A DNA stretch of 64,000 nt, taken from the NCBI RefSeq assembly GCF_900070365.1, contig NZ_LN850107.1:3658001-3722000 (forward strand), written 5' to 3'. The notes beneath the pieces were generated by a model. That model had not been told where the DNA came from, did not search any database, and saw only the letters and a program-made list of their open reading frames with translations. Shown here in pieces: positions 35,725 through 43,870 of this stretch. The position numbers and the translations under genes were made by a program. The DNA comes from Alloactinosynnema sp. L-07 (GTDB taxonomy: Bacteria > Actinomycetota > Actinomycetes > Mycobacteriales > Pseudonocardiaceae). Every line of letters starts with the position of its first letter. The stretch's first letter is position 1.

Positions 35725-36597
35725 GTGCGACGTGAAACCGCGCTGACTGTCGAGCAGCTGGCCGCCGAGGCCGGGCTGCCGACCAGCACCATCCGGATGT
35801 ATCAGACGAGGGGACTGCTGCATCCGCCCCGGCGCGAGGGCCGCACGGCCCGCTATGACGCGTCGCATGTCGAGCGGCTCGGGCTGGTCAACAGGTTGCA
35901 GCAGCGGGGTTTCTCGCTGCCCGCGATCGCCGAGCTGATCGCCGCGCGAGACCTGGGGGCTCGCGTCGGCGACGTGCTCGGCCTCACCGGATCGGGTGGC
36001 CCGGATGACTGGGTCCCGGTCGGTGTGCGGGAGTTGCGGACGCTGGTCTCCACGCGAGACCTGCGTCCGCAGCTGTTCCGCCGGGCCAGCCGGATGGGTC
36101 TGGTGCGCTGGCAGCGCGGCAGGCCGTTCGTCCGGCGCTGGGCCCTGGACACCGGCATGGCCATGACCCGGCTGACCGTGCCGCCTGTCGAGATCCTCGA
36201 CGCCTTCGAGCGCCTGCGCGCCCAGACCGACCGGATCGCCGCCGATTTCGTCGACGTGTTCGAGCGCGTCCTCTGGCCGGACGTGTCGAACCGGGCCGCC
36301 AGCGACGACCAGCTCGACCGGGTCAAAGCGCTGCTGGTGGAACTCACCGAGGCCGCCCAGGGTGTGGTCGCGGGCGCCCTGCGCGAGTCGATCCGCGACG
36401 CCGCCGAGGGATTCGCCCGCAAACACGACCTGCTCCCCGACGACGGTCAGCCGACATGGGCCGGACACACCGTGCCCGTGCTGGCCGAACGTCTGGAAGG
36501 TGCGCGCCCGCACCCGGACGAGCCGCTGGACGCCGACATCGAGGCCTACATCGCCGAGGCCACCGCGGCCGCTGAGAACACCAGGGAAGACCAATGA
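35725..36597 (+). CDS. MerR-type transcriptional regulator of the TOMM operon
   Basis: 290 residues. The N-terminal winged helix LTVEQLAAEAGLPTSTIRMYQTRGLLHPPRREGRTARYDASHVERL (about 6-51) is MerR-like. The rest is helical without the usual metal-binding Cys, so it may sense a small molecule or peptide. GTG 35725 has AGGA 7 nt upstream; GTG 35701 in frame is an alternative. The stop overlaps the next gene (ATGA), tying regulation to the modification genes. Confidence 0.82.
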   Translation: MRRETALTVEQLAAEAGLPTSTIRMYQTRGLLHPPRREGRTARYDASHVERLGLVNRLQQRGFSLPAIAELIAARDLGARVGDVLGLTGSGGPDDWVPVGVRELRTLVSTRDLRPQLFRRASRMGLVRWQRGRPFVRRWALDTGMAMTRLTVPPVEILDAFERLRAQTDRIAADFVDVFERVLWPDVSNRAASDDQLDRVKALLVELTEAAQGVVAGALRESIRDAAEGFARKHDLLPDDGQPTWAGHTVPVLAERLEGARPHPDEPLDADIEAYIAEATAAAENTREDQ

Positions 36598-37373
36598 CCG
36601 CGCTCACCGTCAACCCGGCCTGGCACGCCCAAGCCCGCGCCGAGGGGCTGGTCGTCTTCGCGGGCGCCGACCTCGTATATCTCGTTCCCGACGTCCCCGC
36701 CGCCGACGCCCACCGCCTCGCCGACCTGTTCGACGGCCGCGACGTCGAGCCCGCCGACCTGCCGGAGTCGACCAGGGCCGTGCTGCCCCAACTCCAGACC
36801 CTCGGCGCCCTTCGACCGGCGTCGCTGCCGCGCGACGGCGCGGCTCGGACGCTGAGCGTCGGCACCCAGGTCCTCGGCGACGCCTCCCCCGAGCTGACCG
36901 CGGCCCTGGCCGTTGCGTTCCCGCCGGTCTCGTCGCCGGATGTGCTGGTGGTCGTGCGCACCACGGCACGGCTGGCCGAGCTGGTCGGCCTGAGTGCCGG
37001 TTTGGTCCAGAGTGGACAGATCCATGTGCTGCTCGACGTGGCCTTCCACCACACGGTGGTGCTCGGCCCACTGGTGGTCCCCGGCGCGAGTTCCTGCCTG
37101 GAGTGCCTGGCCCGCCGCGCCGGACAGCGCTGGGGCGACCCGAAGCCGCCCCCCGCCCCGAAAGCCGCGGCGTGGCCGGACCTCCCGGTCACCCTGGCCG
37201 CGCACGCCCTGCGCGAACTCGGCGACGGCTCACTGGCGCTGCTGCAGCGGACCATCGCCTACGACCTGCGAACGCTGACGACCACCGCCGAGGACGTCCT
37301 GCCCAGCGCGGACTGTCAGAGCTGCTCGCGCCCGCATCCCGGCCGGATCGCACTGCCGTGGGAACAGGAATGA
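36594..37373 (+). CDS. TOMM cyclodehydratase partner (SagC/ThiF-like, leader-binding)
   Basis: 259 residues. The first 80 look like a RiPP recognition element (small strand-rich winged-helix: GLVVFAGADLVYLVPDVPAADAHRLADLF). The rest matches a reduced E1/ThiF-like fold, with zinc-type Cys pairs CLEC (168-171) and CQSC (241-244) and LGPLVVPGASSCLECL, typical of bacteriocin cyclodehydratase ocin_ThiF_like proteins. No ATP-binding GxGxxG is seen, as in other partner proteins. It should bring the substrate leader to the YcaO enzyme. ATGA overlaps on both sides. Confidence 0.8.
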   Translation: MTALTVNPAWHAQARAEGLVVFAGADLVYLVPDVPAADAHRLADLFDGRDVEPADLPESTRAVLPQLQTLGALRPASLPRDGAARTLSVGTQVLGDASPELTAALAVAFPPVSSPDVLVVVRTTARLAELVGLSAGLVQSGQIHVLLDVAFHHTVVLGPLVVPGASSCLECLARRAGQRWGDPKPPPAPKAAAWPDLPVTLAAHALRELGDGSLALLQRTIAYDLRTLTTTAEDVLPSADCQSCSRPHPGRIALPWEQE

Positions 37374-37876
37374 CCGCCTTACGCCTGCCCGACCAGTTCA
37401 GCCCCGACGCGCTCGACGCCACCGCGGCCACGCCGACCTGCTGTTGCTGCTGCTGTTGCTGCCTGGCCACCACGCTGACCGCCCCGATCGCCCTGCACGG
37501 CGACCTCCGCCGGGACCTTGACCGCACGCCAAGTCCGGATCGGCGAAAGGCAGCAGGCCCGGTCTGGGCGGTGGCGGTGTGGTTCACGTCGCTCATCGCC
37601 ACGTACACGCTGCTCGACTCCGCGAGCGTGGACTCCTGGCCACTGATCATCATCACCTGCGCGGCGGGCGCGGCGGTGATCTCCGCGCTGGTCGCCGCCG
37701 CGGCCGGATCCCCTCGACCCGCCGCCGCCGGGGGCAGGCTGCTCCTCTACGCCCTGCTGTTCGTCGTCGAGTTCTTCTTCGGCGGCATGCTCCTGCTGTT
37801 CTTCGGCCTCTACCTGGTGGTCGGACCGCTGGTGGCGCTGGCAGGCATCTCCCACTCGCTCAGGAGGGACCGATGA
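37370..37876 (+). CDS. TOMM substrate-like membrane protein 1 with eight consecutive Cys
   Basis: 168 residues. A 23-residue leader-like start (MTALRLPDQFSPDALDA...) leads into Thr, then eight Cys in a row (24-31), LATTLTAP, a charged linker (about 45-62), and about four hydrophobic segments (65-82, 91-111, 123-140, 142-160) ending SHSLRRDR. The Cys run resembles the polythiazole core of streptolysin-S-type precursors, but the membrane part follows it instead of a short tail. ATG overlaps the partner-gene stop. Probably modified to thiazoles by the downstream enzymes (inference). Confidence 0.75.
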   Translation: MTALRLPDQFSPDALDATAATPTCCCCCCCCLATTLTAPIALHGDLRRDLDRTPSPDRRKAAGPVWAVAVWFTSLIATYTLLDSASVDSWPLIIITCAAGAAVISALVAAAAGSPRPAAAGGRLLLYALLFVVEFFFGGMLLLFFGLYLVVGPLVALAGISHSLRRDR

Positions 37877-38376
37877 GCGCACCATTGCGCTTGCCCGACC
37901 AGTTCAGCCCCGACGCACTGGCCGCCACCGCGGCGACGCCGACCTGCTGTTGCTGCTGTTGTTGCTGCCTGGCCACCACTCTGTCGGCACCGATCGTCCT
38001 GCACAGCGGCATGCGAAACGATCTGCGCGAGTCGCACGCTCCCGAGTCGCGGCGGACGGCCGCGCCGTGGTGGGCGGCGGCGGTCTGGCCTGCGCTGCTC
38101 GTCGTGGTATTCGGCCCGATCGGCCTGTCAATCGACTGGGACCTGCTGCTCGCGGCCGTCACCCTGATCGGCGCGTCGGTGTTCACGTGGGCTGTGGCTT
38201 CCCGGGCCGGAGCACCTCGGCCGTACGCGGCGGTCGCCAGGATCCTCTTGTTCGCCGTGCTGTTCGGGATGGAGTTCGTCGTCGGGGCATACCTGCTGCT
38301 CTCCGGCGTCTATCTGGTCGTCGGCCCCCTGCTCGCGCTGGTAGCCGTCGTCTTCGCGATCAGGGCCTACCGATGA
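37873..38376 (+). CDS. TOMM substrate-like membrane protein 2 with eight consecutive Cys
   Basis: 167-residue paralogue of the preceding gene. The first 40 residues are nearly identical (LRLPDQFSPDALAATAATPT, Cys 25-32, LATTLSAP); the membrane half keeps topology but has diverged (about 65-84, 90-110, 122-140, 141-161). Conservation is therefore strongest exactly where the enzymes would act. AGGAGGGACCG precedes the ATG, which overlaps the previous stop. The Cys codons use a different TGC/TGT pattern from copy 1, so copying is not recent. Confidence 0.75.
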   Translation: MSAPLRLPDQFSPDALAATAATPTCCCCCCCCLATTLSAPIVLHSGMRNDLRESHAPESRRTAAPWWAAAVWPALLVVVFGPIGLSIDWDLLLAAVTLIGASVFTWAVASRAGAPRPYAAVARILLFAVLFGMEFVVGAYLLLSGVYLVVGPLLALVAVVFAIRAYR

Positions 38377-39563
38377 GGCTCCCGCTGTCCTCGCTGCTCC
38401 TCGACCGCGCGGTCGGCTGGCGCCAGGGTGTCGTGTCCCGCCTCCAGGAGACCCCACACTCACTGTCCGATGTAGACATACCGGGTTACGCGGCGATCCC
38501 CGACCCGTCCACCACGGGCGGCACGTCTGGCGGCGTGAGTCTGGACCCCGAGTCCGCCCGCCTGGCCGCCATCGCCGAGGCGCTGGAACGGCACGCCGCC
38601 ACCCGCTGTCCACTTGAGACTGTCGACACCGACGGCCCGCGGTGGCCTATTGACACCTTCACCCTGCATTCCCCGGCCCAGCGCGCCGTCCCCGGCTTTC
38701 CGTTCCCCGGATACCGGGATCCGGAATACACCCACGCCTGGACGCTCCCCGACAACCGGCCGGTCCAGGTCCCGGCTGGCCTGCTCTCGCTCGACGCCCG
38801 CCACGGTCTGCCCTCGACGTCTTCCGGGCTCGCGGCGGGCCCATCGGCCACGGCCGCGCTCACCGCCGCCGTCAGCGAACTCATCGAACGCGACGCGCTC
38901 ACGACGGTCTGGCTGCACGGCCTGGCGCCCACGCGGGTCGCCGTCCCCGATCGGCTCGCCGATCCGGTCACCGCGCTCGGCGGCGAGATCACCGCGTTCG
39001 ACCTCACCCCCGCCTACAGCCCGTACCCGGTCGCCGCTATCGCCGGGACGCTGCCGGTGGCGGGCGTCGCGCGGCCCACCCTCGGACTGGCGTGCAAGCC
39101 GACCTGGCGGGAAGCCGTCGACAAGGCGTGGGCCGAGTGGTGCCAGGGCACCGTGTTCATCCGGGTCCGCCTCGGCGACACCGGACCGCTGCGCCCAGAC
39201 CAGGTCACCGACTTCGACAAGCACGCCGTCTACTACACCCACGCCGACGAGTGGGCCGACCTGCCGCTCTGGCGCGGGAAGGCGGGCGACCCGCCCGCCG
39301 ACGCCCCCGACCGCGACCTGCGAACCCTGGTCGACGCGCTCACCGGCGCGGACATCCGGCTCGCCTACCGCGACTTGACCACCCCGGAACTGGCCGCAGT
39401 CGGCCTGCACTGCGTCCGGGCGCTGTCCCCCAACCTCACCCCGCTGCACTCCGACCACCGCTGGCCCCACGTGGGCGGCCGCGCGGCCGAGGTGTCCTGG
39501 CGCTACCCGGAGCTGACAGCGCACACGGCGTTCCCGTCCCCCTACCCGCACCCGTTGGGCTGA
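38373..39563 (+). CDS. YcaO-domain azoline-forming cyclodehydratase (SagD-like)
   Basis: 396 residues: GTSGGVSLDPESARLAAIAEALERHAA (about 50-76), TAAVSELIERDALTTVW (about 165-181) and the ATP/Mg site Glu residues of YcaO are present. The C-terminus ends FPSPYPHPLG, the PxPxP tail characteristic of azoline-forming YcaO proteins. It should cyclise Cys (or Ser/Thr) of a substrate using ATP. Start overlaps substrate 2 (ATGA). Confidence 0.9.
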   Translation: MRLPLSSLLLDRAVGWRQGVVSRLQETPHSLSDVDIPGYAAIPDPSTTGGTSGGVSLDPESARLAAIAEALERHAATRCPLETVDTDGPRWPIDTFTLHSPAQRAVPGFPFPGYRDPEYTHAWTLPDNRPVQVPAGLLSLDARHGLPSTSSGLAAGPSATAALTAAVSELIERDALTTVWLHGLAPTRVAVPDRLADPVTALGGEITAFDLTPAYSPYPVAAIAGTLPVAGVARPTLGLACKPTWREAVDKAWAEWCQGTVFIRVRLGDTGPLRPDQVTDFDKHAVYYTHADEWADLPLWRGKAGDPPADAPDRDLRTLVDALTGADIRLAYRDLTTPELAAVGLHCVRALSPNLTPLHSDHRWPHVGGRAAEVSWRYPELTAHTAFPSPYPHPLG

Positions 39564-39567
39564 GCCG

Positions 39568-40317
39568 ATGACATTCGACGAGTTCTGGACCGAGACCAGC
39601 CTCACCACCCTGACGCAGCGCGCCTTCGCCGACCGGCTGGCTGACCACCGCGCCGCGCCGCGCACCTTGGACCCGTTCGTCCTGCCCGCGCCGCCGGTCG
39701 CGCTGCACCGGCCGCGGGACCGGCTCGCCCGCCTATTCGGCCTGCGTCGCAGCGAGCGCGAGTTCGGCCGGGGCCCGCTGTCCAACCGCGACCTGGGCAG
39801 CGTCCTGAGCGCACTCGCCGAACCCGAACCAGGGCGGCGGTCCTACCCGTCGGCGGGCGGACTCAACGCCGTGCGCGCGTACCCGATCCTGGTCGACGCC
39901 GACCACGAGCTGACCGGCCGCGTCACGCGCTACGACCCGGCCGGACACTCGCTGCAGGACCTGACCGAGTGTCCTCAGTGGAGTGAACTGTCCCGGTTGA
40001 TCGGCACCGTCGGTGACGTTCCTCAGTTGGTCATCGTTCTGGTTCTGGATGACCAGGAGCAGTTCACCAAGTACGGGCCGCGCGCAGGCCGGTTTGGACT
40101 GGTCGAGGCAGGTGCGGCGGCACAGTCGCTCGCGCTGCGGGTGGCCGAACGGGGCCTGGCCGGATACCTGCTCGGAGGGGGTGCGGACCGGGAACTACTG
40201 GGGTTGCTGGGGTTGACATCGGACCGGGTAAGGGTGGCCACGACCTACGTCTGCGGCCGGAAAGCCAACCGTGGCCGCGTTTTCACGCGCCGGTCACCCA
40301 TCCTTGAGGTGACCTAG
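39568..40317 (+). CDS. SagB-type FMN-dependent azoline dehydrogenase
   Basis: 249-residue nitroreductase-like protein: GLRRSEREFGRGPLS, RRSYPSAGGLNAVRAYPIL (FMN-binding signature of SagB), FGLVEAGAAAQSLALRVAERGLAGYLLGGG. It should oxidise azolines to azoles, making thiazoles stable. It begins 4 bp after ycaO. A weak hairpin (AACGGT 40322-40327 with ACCGTT 40338-40343) follows the stop and may end the operon. Confidence 0.88.
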   Translation: MTFDEFWTETSLTTLTQRAFADRLADHRAAPRTLDPFVLPAPPVALHRPRDRLARLFGLRRSEREFGRGPLSNRDLGSVLSALAEPEPGRRSYPSAGGLNAVRAYPILVDADHELTGRVTRYDPAGHSLQDLTECPQWSELSRLIGTVGDVPQLVIVLVLDDQEQFTKYGPRAGRFGLVEAGAAAQSLALRVAERGLAGYLLGGGADRELLGLLGLTSDRVRVATTYVCGRKANRGRVFTRRSPILEVT

Positions 40318-40368
40318 CCCGAACGGTGGTGCCGAAAACCGTTGGGACAGGGCGTAATTGGCCACATC

Positions 40369-40389
40369 CGGTCCACAGCGGGTGGACCG
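40369..40389. promoter_or_regulatory. Inverted repeat upstream of the phospholipase gene
   Basis: CGGTCCAC (40369-40376), 5-nt loop, exact complement (40382-40389), ending 12 bp before the SD of the phospholipase gene. Either a 5'-leader hairpin or an operator. Confidence 0.5.
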
Positions 40390-40408
40390 ACGGTCTCAAG
40401 GGAGATCC

Positions 40409-40864
40409 GTGGCCACGTCAACCCTGCGACACACCACGCGCGGTGCGCTCGCCGCCATCGTCGCCGCTTTCGCGCTCATCCTCGGCGCGGGCACCGCCTC
40501 CGCGGACCTGAGCCCCACCCAGCTGCGCACGACGACCGACAGCTACCTGTTCAACCAGTCGCTGAACACGTTCATCTCGACCCGCAACGCGCGGCCCTAC
40601 GCCACGCAGCTCGACTGGTCCTCCGACGGCTGCTCGAACTCCCCCGACAACCCGTTCGGCTTCAACTTCGTCAAGGCGTGCTACCGCCACGACTTCGGTT
40701 ACCGCAACTACAAGAAGCAGGGCCGGTTCAACGAGACGACCCGCCTGAGCATCGACAACAAGTTCAAGAGCGACCTTTACACGATCTGCAACGGCAACTG
40801 GGCGTGCAACCGGACCGCTGACGTGTACTACCAGGCCGTGCGGACCTTCGGCGGCGGTTCCTGA
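40409..40864 (+). CDS. Secreted phospholipase A2
   Basis: 151 residues with a Sec signal peptide (about 1-32, ending GAGTASA). The mature protein carries DGCSNSPDNPFGFNF and the catalytic CYRHDFGYRNY (Cys 91, His 94, Asp 95) of bacterial secreted PLA2, plus a second Cys pair (ICNGNWAC) for disulfides. It hydrolyses sn-2 esters of phospholipids with calcium. GTG 40409 with AGGGAG. It follows the TOMM operon in the same direction; a functional link is only suggested by position. Confidence 0.92.
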   Translation: MATSTLRHTTRGALAAIVAAFALILGAGTASADLSPTQLRTTTDSYLFNQSLNTFISTRNARPYATQLDWSSDGCSNSPDNPFGFNFVKACYRHDFGYRNYKKQGRFNETTRLSIDNKFKSDLYTICNGNWACNRTADVYYQAVRTFGGGS

Positions 40865-40873
40865 TCTTCGGCT

Positions 40874-40901
40874 GACCCGGGCGGGCTATCCCGCCTGGGT
40901 C
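40874..40901. terminator. Bidirectional terminator-like hairpin
   Basis: GACCCGGGCGGG (40874-40885), loop CTAT, 11 of 12 bases complementary (40890-40901). It lies just after the phospholipase stop and spans the stop codon of the converging lipoprotein gene. Confidence 0.75.
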
Positions 40902-41356
40902 ACCTTCAGGGTGAGGACCTTGGCGTCGACGTCGAGGTCGACCACCTCGACGCGGTAGGGGCCCGCGGTCGCGGCGGTGGTGAATTTCTTGTTCGAGTGC
41001 AGTTCCAGGATCTGGGGGGCCGCTTTGGCGACGGTGACCGAGACCTTGACTTTGGCGTCGCCTTCCCAGACGCAGACGTTGCCGGGTTTGCAGCGGCTGT
41101 CTTCGACGAGTTCCTGGTAGCCGACTGTGACGTTGGGGGCTTCCAGGCGGACTGTGGCGCCCTTGTTCACGGGGAAGGATGCTCCCAGGGCTGGACCGGG
41201 GTCGGCGGGCGGGGAACTGGGCGTGGTCTGGGATGTCATGGCCCCACCATTACCACCACCACCGCCGCCGGGGGCGCCCGCCTGGACTGCGGGGGCGCAC
41301 GCCGTCACCGTCACCAAAGCCGCGAGCGCGATGACCCGGACTACACCGTTCAGCAT
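40886..41356 (-). CDS. Lipoprotein, function unknown
   Basis: 156 residues: signal peptide with lipobox VTVTAC (Cys about 20), Gly/Ser/Pro-rich linker, then a small beta-type domain (about 60-156) with YQELVEDSRCKPGNVCVWEGDAKVKV. That Cys pair in a CxxxxxCxW pattern is a form I have seen in secreted hypothetical proteins but cannot name. AAGGAG 5 nt before the ATG. Acts at the outer face of the membrane. Confidence 0.82.
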   Translation of the reverse strand: MLNGVVRVIALAALVTVTACAPAVQAGAPGGGGGGNGGAMTSQTTPSSPPADPGPALGASFPVNKGATVRLEAPNVTVGYQELVEDSRCKPGNVCVWEGDAKVKVSVTVAKAAPQILELHSNKKFTTAATAGPYRVEVVDLDVDAKVLTLKVTQAG

Positions 41357-41425
41357 GGTTGCTCCTTCTTCTCACCGCTGAGACGGAAGTTACGGGGGGC
41401 GGGGTTGCTTGTGGGTGCCCGCTCG

Positions 41426-41453
41426 GGCCGTTCGGTTCGGCCCCTTACGTCTG
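41426..41453 (+). repeat. Intergenic repeat copy C
   Basis: Third copy of the GGCCGTTCNGTT, three bases, CCCCTTRCGT element, 11 bp beyond the ftsK stop (41465). R is A here and G in copies A and B. Confidence 0.7.
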
Positions 41454-41464
41454 CGCCTGCCTAC

Positions 41465-43870
41465 TTAGTCTTCCTGATCGTCGTCGGTGTCTGTGGGGCC
41501 TCCGCCTCGGATGGTCCACAGGACACCTTCGAGTTCGTCCGGCTTGATCAGGACCTCGCGGGCCTTGGAGCCTTCCGAGGGGCCGACGACGCCGCGTGTC
41601 TCCAGGAGGTCCATGAGTCTGCCTGCCTTGGCGAAGCCGACGCGGAGTTTGCGTTGCAGCATCGAGGTGGAGCCGAACTGGGAGGTCACGATCAGTTCGG
41701 TGGCCTGGATCAGCAGGTCCAGGTCGTCGCCGATGTCGGCGTCGATCTCCTTCTTCTCGCCTGCCTTGGCGGCGGTGACGCCGACGGTGTAGTCCGGCTG
41801 TGCCTGTTCCTTGGTGAAGCTGACGATGGCCGAGATTTCCTCGTCGCTGACGTAGGCGCCCTGGATTCGGACTGGTTTGGAGGCGCCCATGGGCAGGTAG
41901 AGGCCGTCGCCCATGCCGATCAGCTTTTCGGCGCCGGGTTGGTCGAGGATGACCCGGGAGTCGGTGAGCGATGAGGTGGCGAAGGCCAGTCGGGACGGGA
42001 CGTTGGTCTTGATCAGGCCGGTGACGACGTCGACCGAGGGGCGCTGGGTGGCCAGGACCAGGTGGATTCCGGCCGCGCGGGCCTTCTGGGTGATGCGGAC
42101 GATCGCGTCCTCGACGTCGCGGGGGGCGGTCATCATCAGGTCGGCCAACTCGTCGACGATGGCCAGGATGTACGGGTACGGGCGGTAGATCCGCTCGCTG
42201 CCCGGAGGTGCGGTGATCTCGCCGGTCTTGACCTTCTTGTTGAAGTCGTCGATGTGGCGGACCCGGTTGGCCTGCATGTCCTGGTAGCGCTGCTCCATCT
42301 CCTCGACCAGCCAGGTCAGCGCGGCGGCGGCCTTCTTCGGCTGGGTGATGATGGGGGTGATCAGGTGCGGGATGCCCTCGTACGGCGTCAGCTCGACCAT
42401 CTTCGGGTCGATCAGGATCATCCTGACCTCGTCCGGTGTCGCCCTGGCCAGTAGGGAGACCAGCATCGAGTTGACGAAGCTGGACTTGCCGGAGCCGGTG
42501 GAGCCCGCGCACAGCAGGTGCGGCATCTTGGCCAGGTTGGCCGTGATCATGTGGCCTTCGATGTCCTTGCCGAGGCCGACCACCATCGGATGCGTGTCCT
42601 TGACCGCGGTCGCGCTGCGCAGGACGTCGCCGAGGCGGACCATTTCGCGGTCGCTGTTGGGAACCTCGATGCCGACCGCCGACTTGCCGGGGATGGGCGC
42701 GAGCAGGCGGACGTTGTCGGTGGCCACGGCGTAGGCGATGTTCTTGGTCAGCGCGGTGATCTTCTCGACCTTCACGCCGGGGCCGAGCTCGACCTCGTAC
42801 CGGGTGACGGTCGGGCCGCGGGTGAAGCCGGTGACCTGTGCGTCGATGGCGAACTGGTCGAGTACCCCGCTGATGGCCTCGATCATCAGGTCGTTGGCCT
42901 TGCTGCGGGTCTTCGGCACGTCGCCGTCGGCCAGGATCGACGGGTCGGGGAGGGTGTAGTCGCCGTCGACCACCCGGGTGACGCTGATCTCGTCCTTGGG
43001 CTTCTTCGTCTCGGCGGGCTTGTTCTCCTTGACCTGCTCCGCGCGCACCCGCGGCGGCATGGGCTCGTCGAGCGGCAGTTCGGGCTGCTCGGTCTCGACC
43101 GCGGCGGCCTGCCTGCGCCGCGACGGCCTGCGCAGCTTGACCGGCTCCGGCTCGGGTTCCTCGACCGGCGTCGCGTCCTCGCGGTCCTGCGGGTCCATGC
43201 CCAGCTCACGCAGCCGCGTCGGGATGTCCTTGATCCGGGTGCCGGTGAACACCAGCACGCCGAAGCCAAGCACCAGGACCAGCACCGGCAGCGCGACCCA
43301 GGCGGTGACGCCCTTGGCCAGCAGCCCGCCGGAGACGAAACCGAGCGCGCCGCCCGCGTACATGCGGCCCTCGTTGTCGGTGGGCATGTCGCTGAACACG
43401 TGCAGGATGCCCATCATCGCCAGGGCGATCAGCAAGGTGCCCACGACGTAGCGCGGACGCTTCTCCGGCGCCGGGTCCGTGCGCATCAGCACCACACCGG
43501 TGACGAACAGGACCAGCGGCAGCGCGACGGTCAACGCCCCGAAGACCGTGCGGACGCCGTCCTCCATCCCCCGGCCCACCGGCCCGGCCGCGCGCCACCA
43601 GACCGCCGCGCCGAGCACGACGCCGAGTGCGATCAGCGTGAAGCCGATGCCGTCGCGGCGGTGGCCCGGGTCGAGTTCTTTGGTGCGCCCGATCGCGCGG
43701 GCGATCGACCCCGCACCCTTGGCCAGCAGACCCCACCCGCCGCCGACCAGCGCCACCAGGACGTTCGGGCGTTTGGCGGGTTTGCGGGCAGCGGGCTTGC
43801 GCGCGGCGGGCTTGGCAGCCGGTTTGCGCGCGGGCGCCTTCTTGCCCGGGGTCTTGGAGGTCGTCGCCAT
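41465..43870 (-). CDS. ftsK: DNA translocase FtsK
   Basis: 801 residues: a Lys/Ala/Pro-rich start resembling histone H1 tails (about 8-35), four membrane helices (to about 240), a short acidic/Pro linker, the RecA-like motor with Walker A GSTGSGKSS (about 456-464) and Walker B ILAIVDELADLMM, and a C-terminal winged-helix gamma domain (QSTLQ-type region SMLQRKLRVGFAKAGRLMDLLE). It pumps chromosome ends through the septum. ATG 43870 lacks an SD; GTG 43879, with AGGG 9 nt upstream, is an alternative. Counterpart of Rv2748c. Confidence 0.95.
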   Translation of the reverse strand: MATTSKTPGKKAPARKPAAKPAARKPAARKPAKRPNVLVALVGGGWGLLAKGAGSIARAIGRTKELDPGHRRDGIGFTLIALGVVLGAAVWWRAAGPVGRGMEDGVRTVFGALTVALPLVLFVTGVVLMRTDPAPEKRPRYVVGTLLIALAMMGILHVFSDMPTDNEGRMYAGGALGFVSGGLLAKGVTAWVALPVLVLVLGFGVLVFTGTRIKDIPTRLRELGMDPQDREDATPVEEPEPEPVKLRRPSRRRQAAAVETEQPELPLDEPMPPRVRAEQVKENKPAETKKPKDEISVTRVVDGDYTLPDPSILADGDVPKTRSKANDLMIEAISGVLDQFAIDAQVTGFTRGPTVTRYEVELGPGVKVEKITALTKNIAYAVATDNVRLLAPIPGKSAVGIEVPNSDREMVRLGDVLRSATAVKDTHPMVVGLGKDIEGHMITANLAKMPHLLCAGSTGSGKSSFVNSMLVSLLARATPDEVRMILIDPKMVELTPYEGIPHLITPIITQPKKAAAALTWLVEEMEQRYQDMQANRVRHIDDFNKKVKTGEITAPPGSERIYRPYPYILAIVDELADLMMTAPRDVEDAIVRITQKARAAGIHLVLATQRPSVDVVTGLIKTNVPSRLAFATSSLTDSRVILDQPGAEKLIGMGDGLYLPMGASKPVRIQGAYVSDEEISAIVSFTKEQAQPDYTVGVTAAKAGEKKEIDADIGDDLDLLIQATELIVTSQFGSTSMLQRKLRVGFAKAGRLMDLLETRGVVGPSEGSKAREVLIKPDELEGVLWTIRGGGPTDTDDDQED

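Noticed and set aside
37439..37462. Eight-Cys run as a simple trinucleotide-repeat sequencing artefact
   Set aside because: TGC and TGT codons are mixed, the pattern differs between the two paralogues, and number and flanks are conserved.
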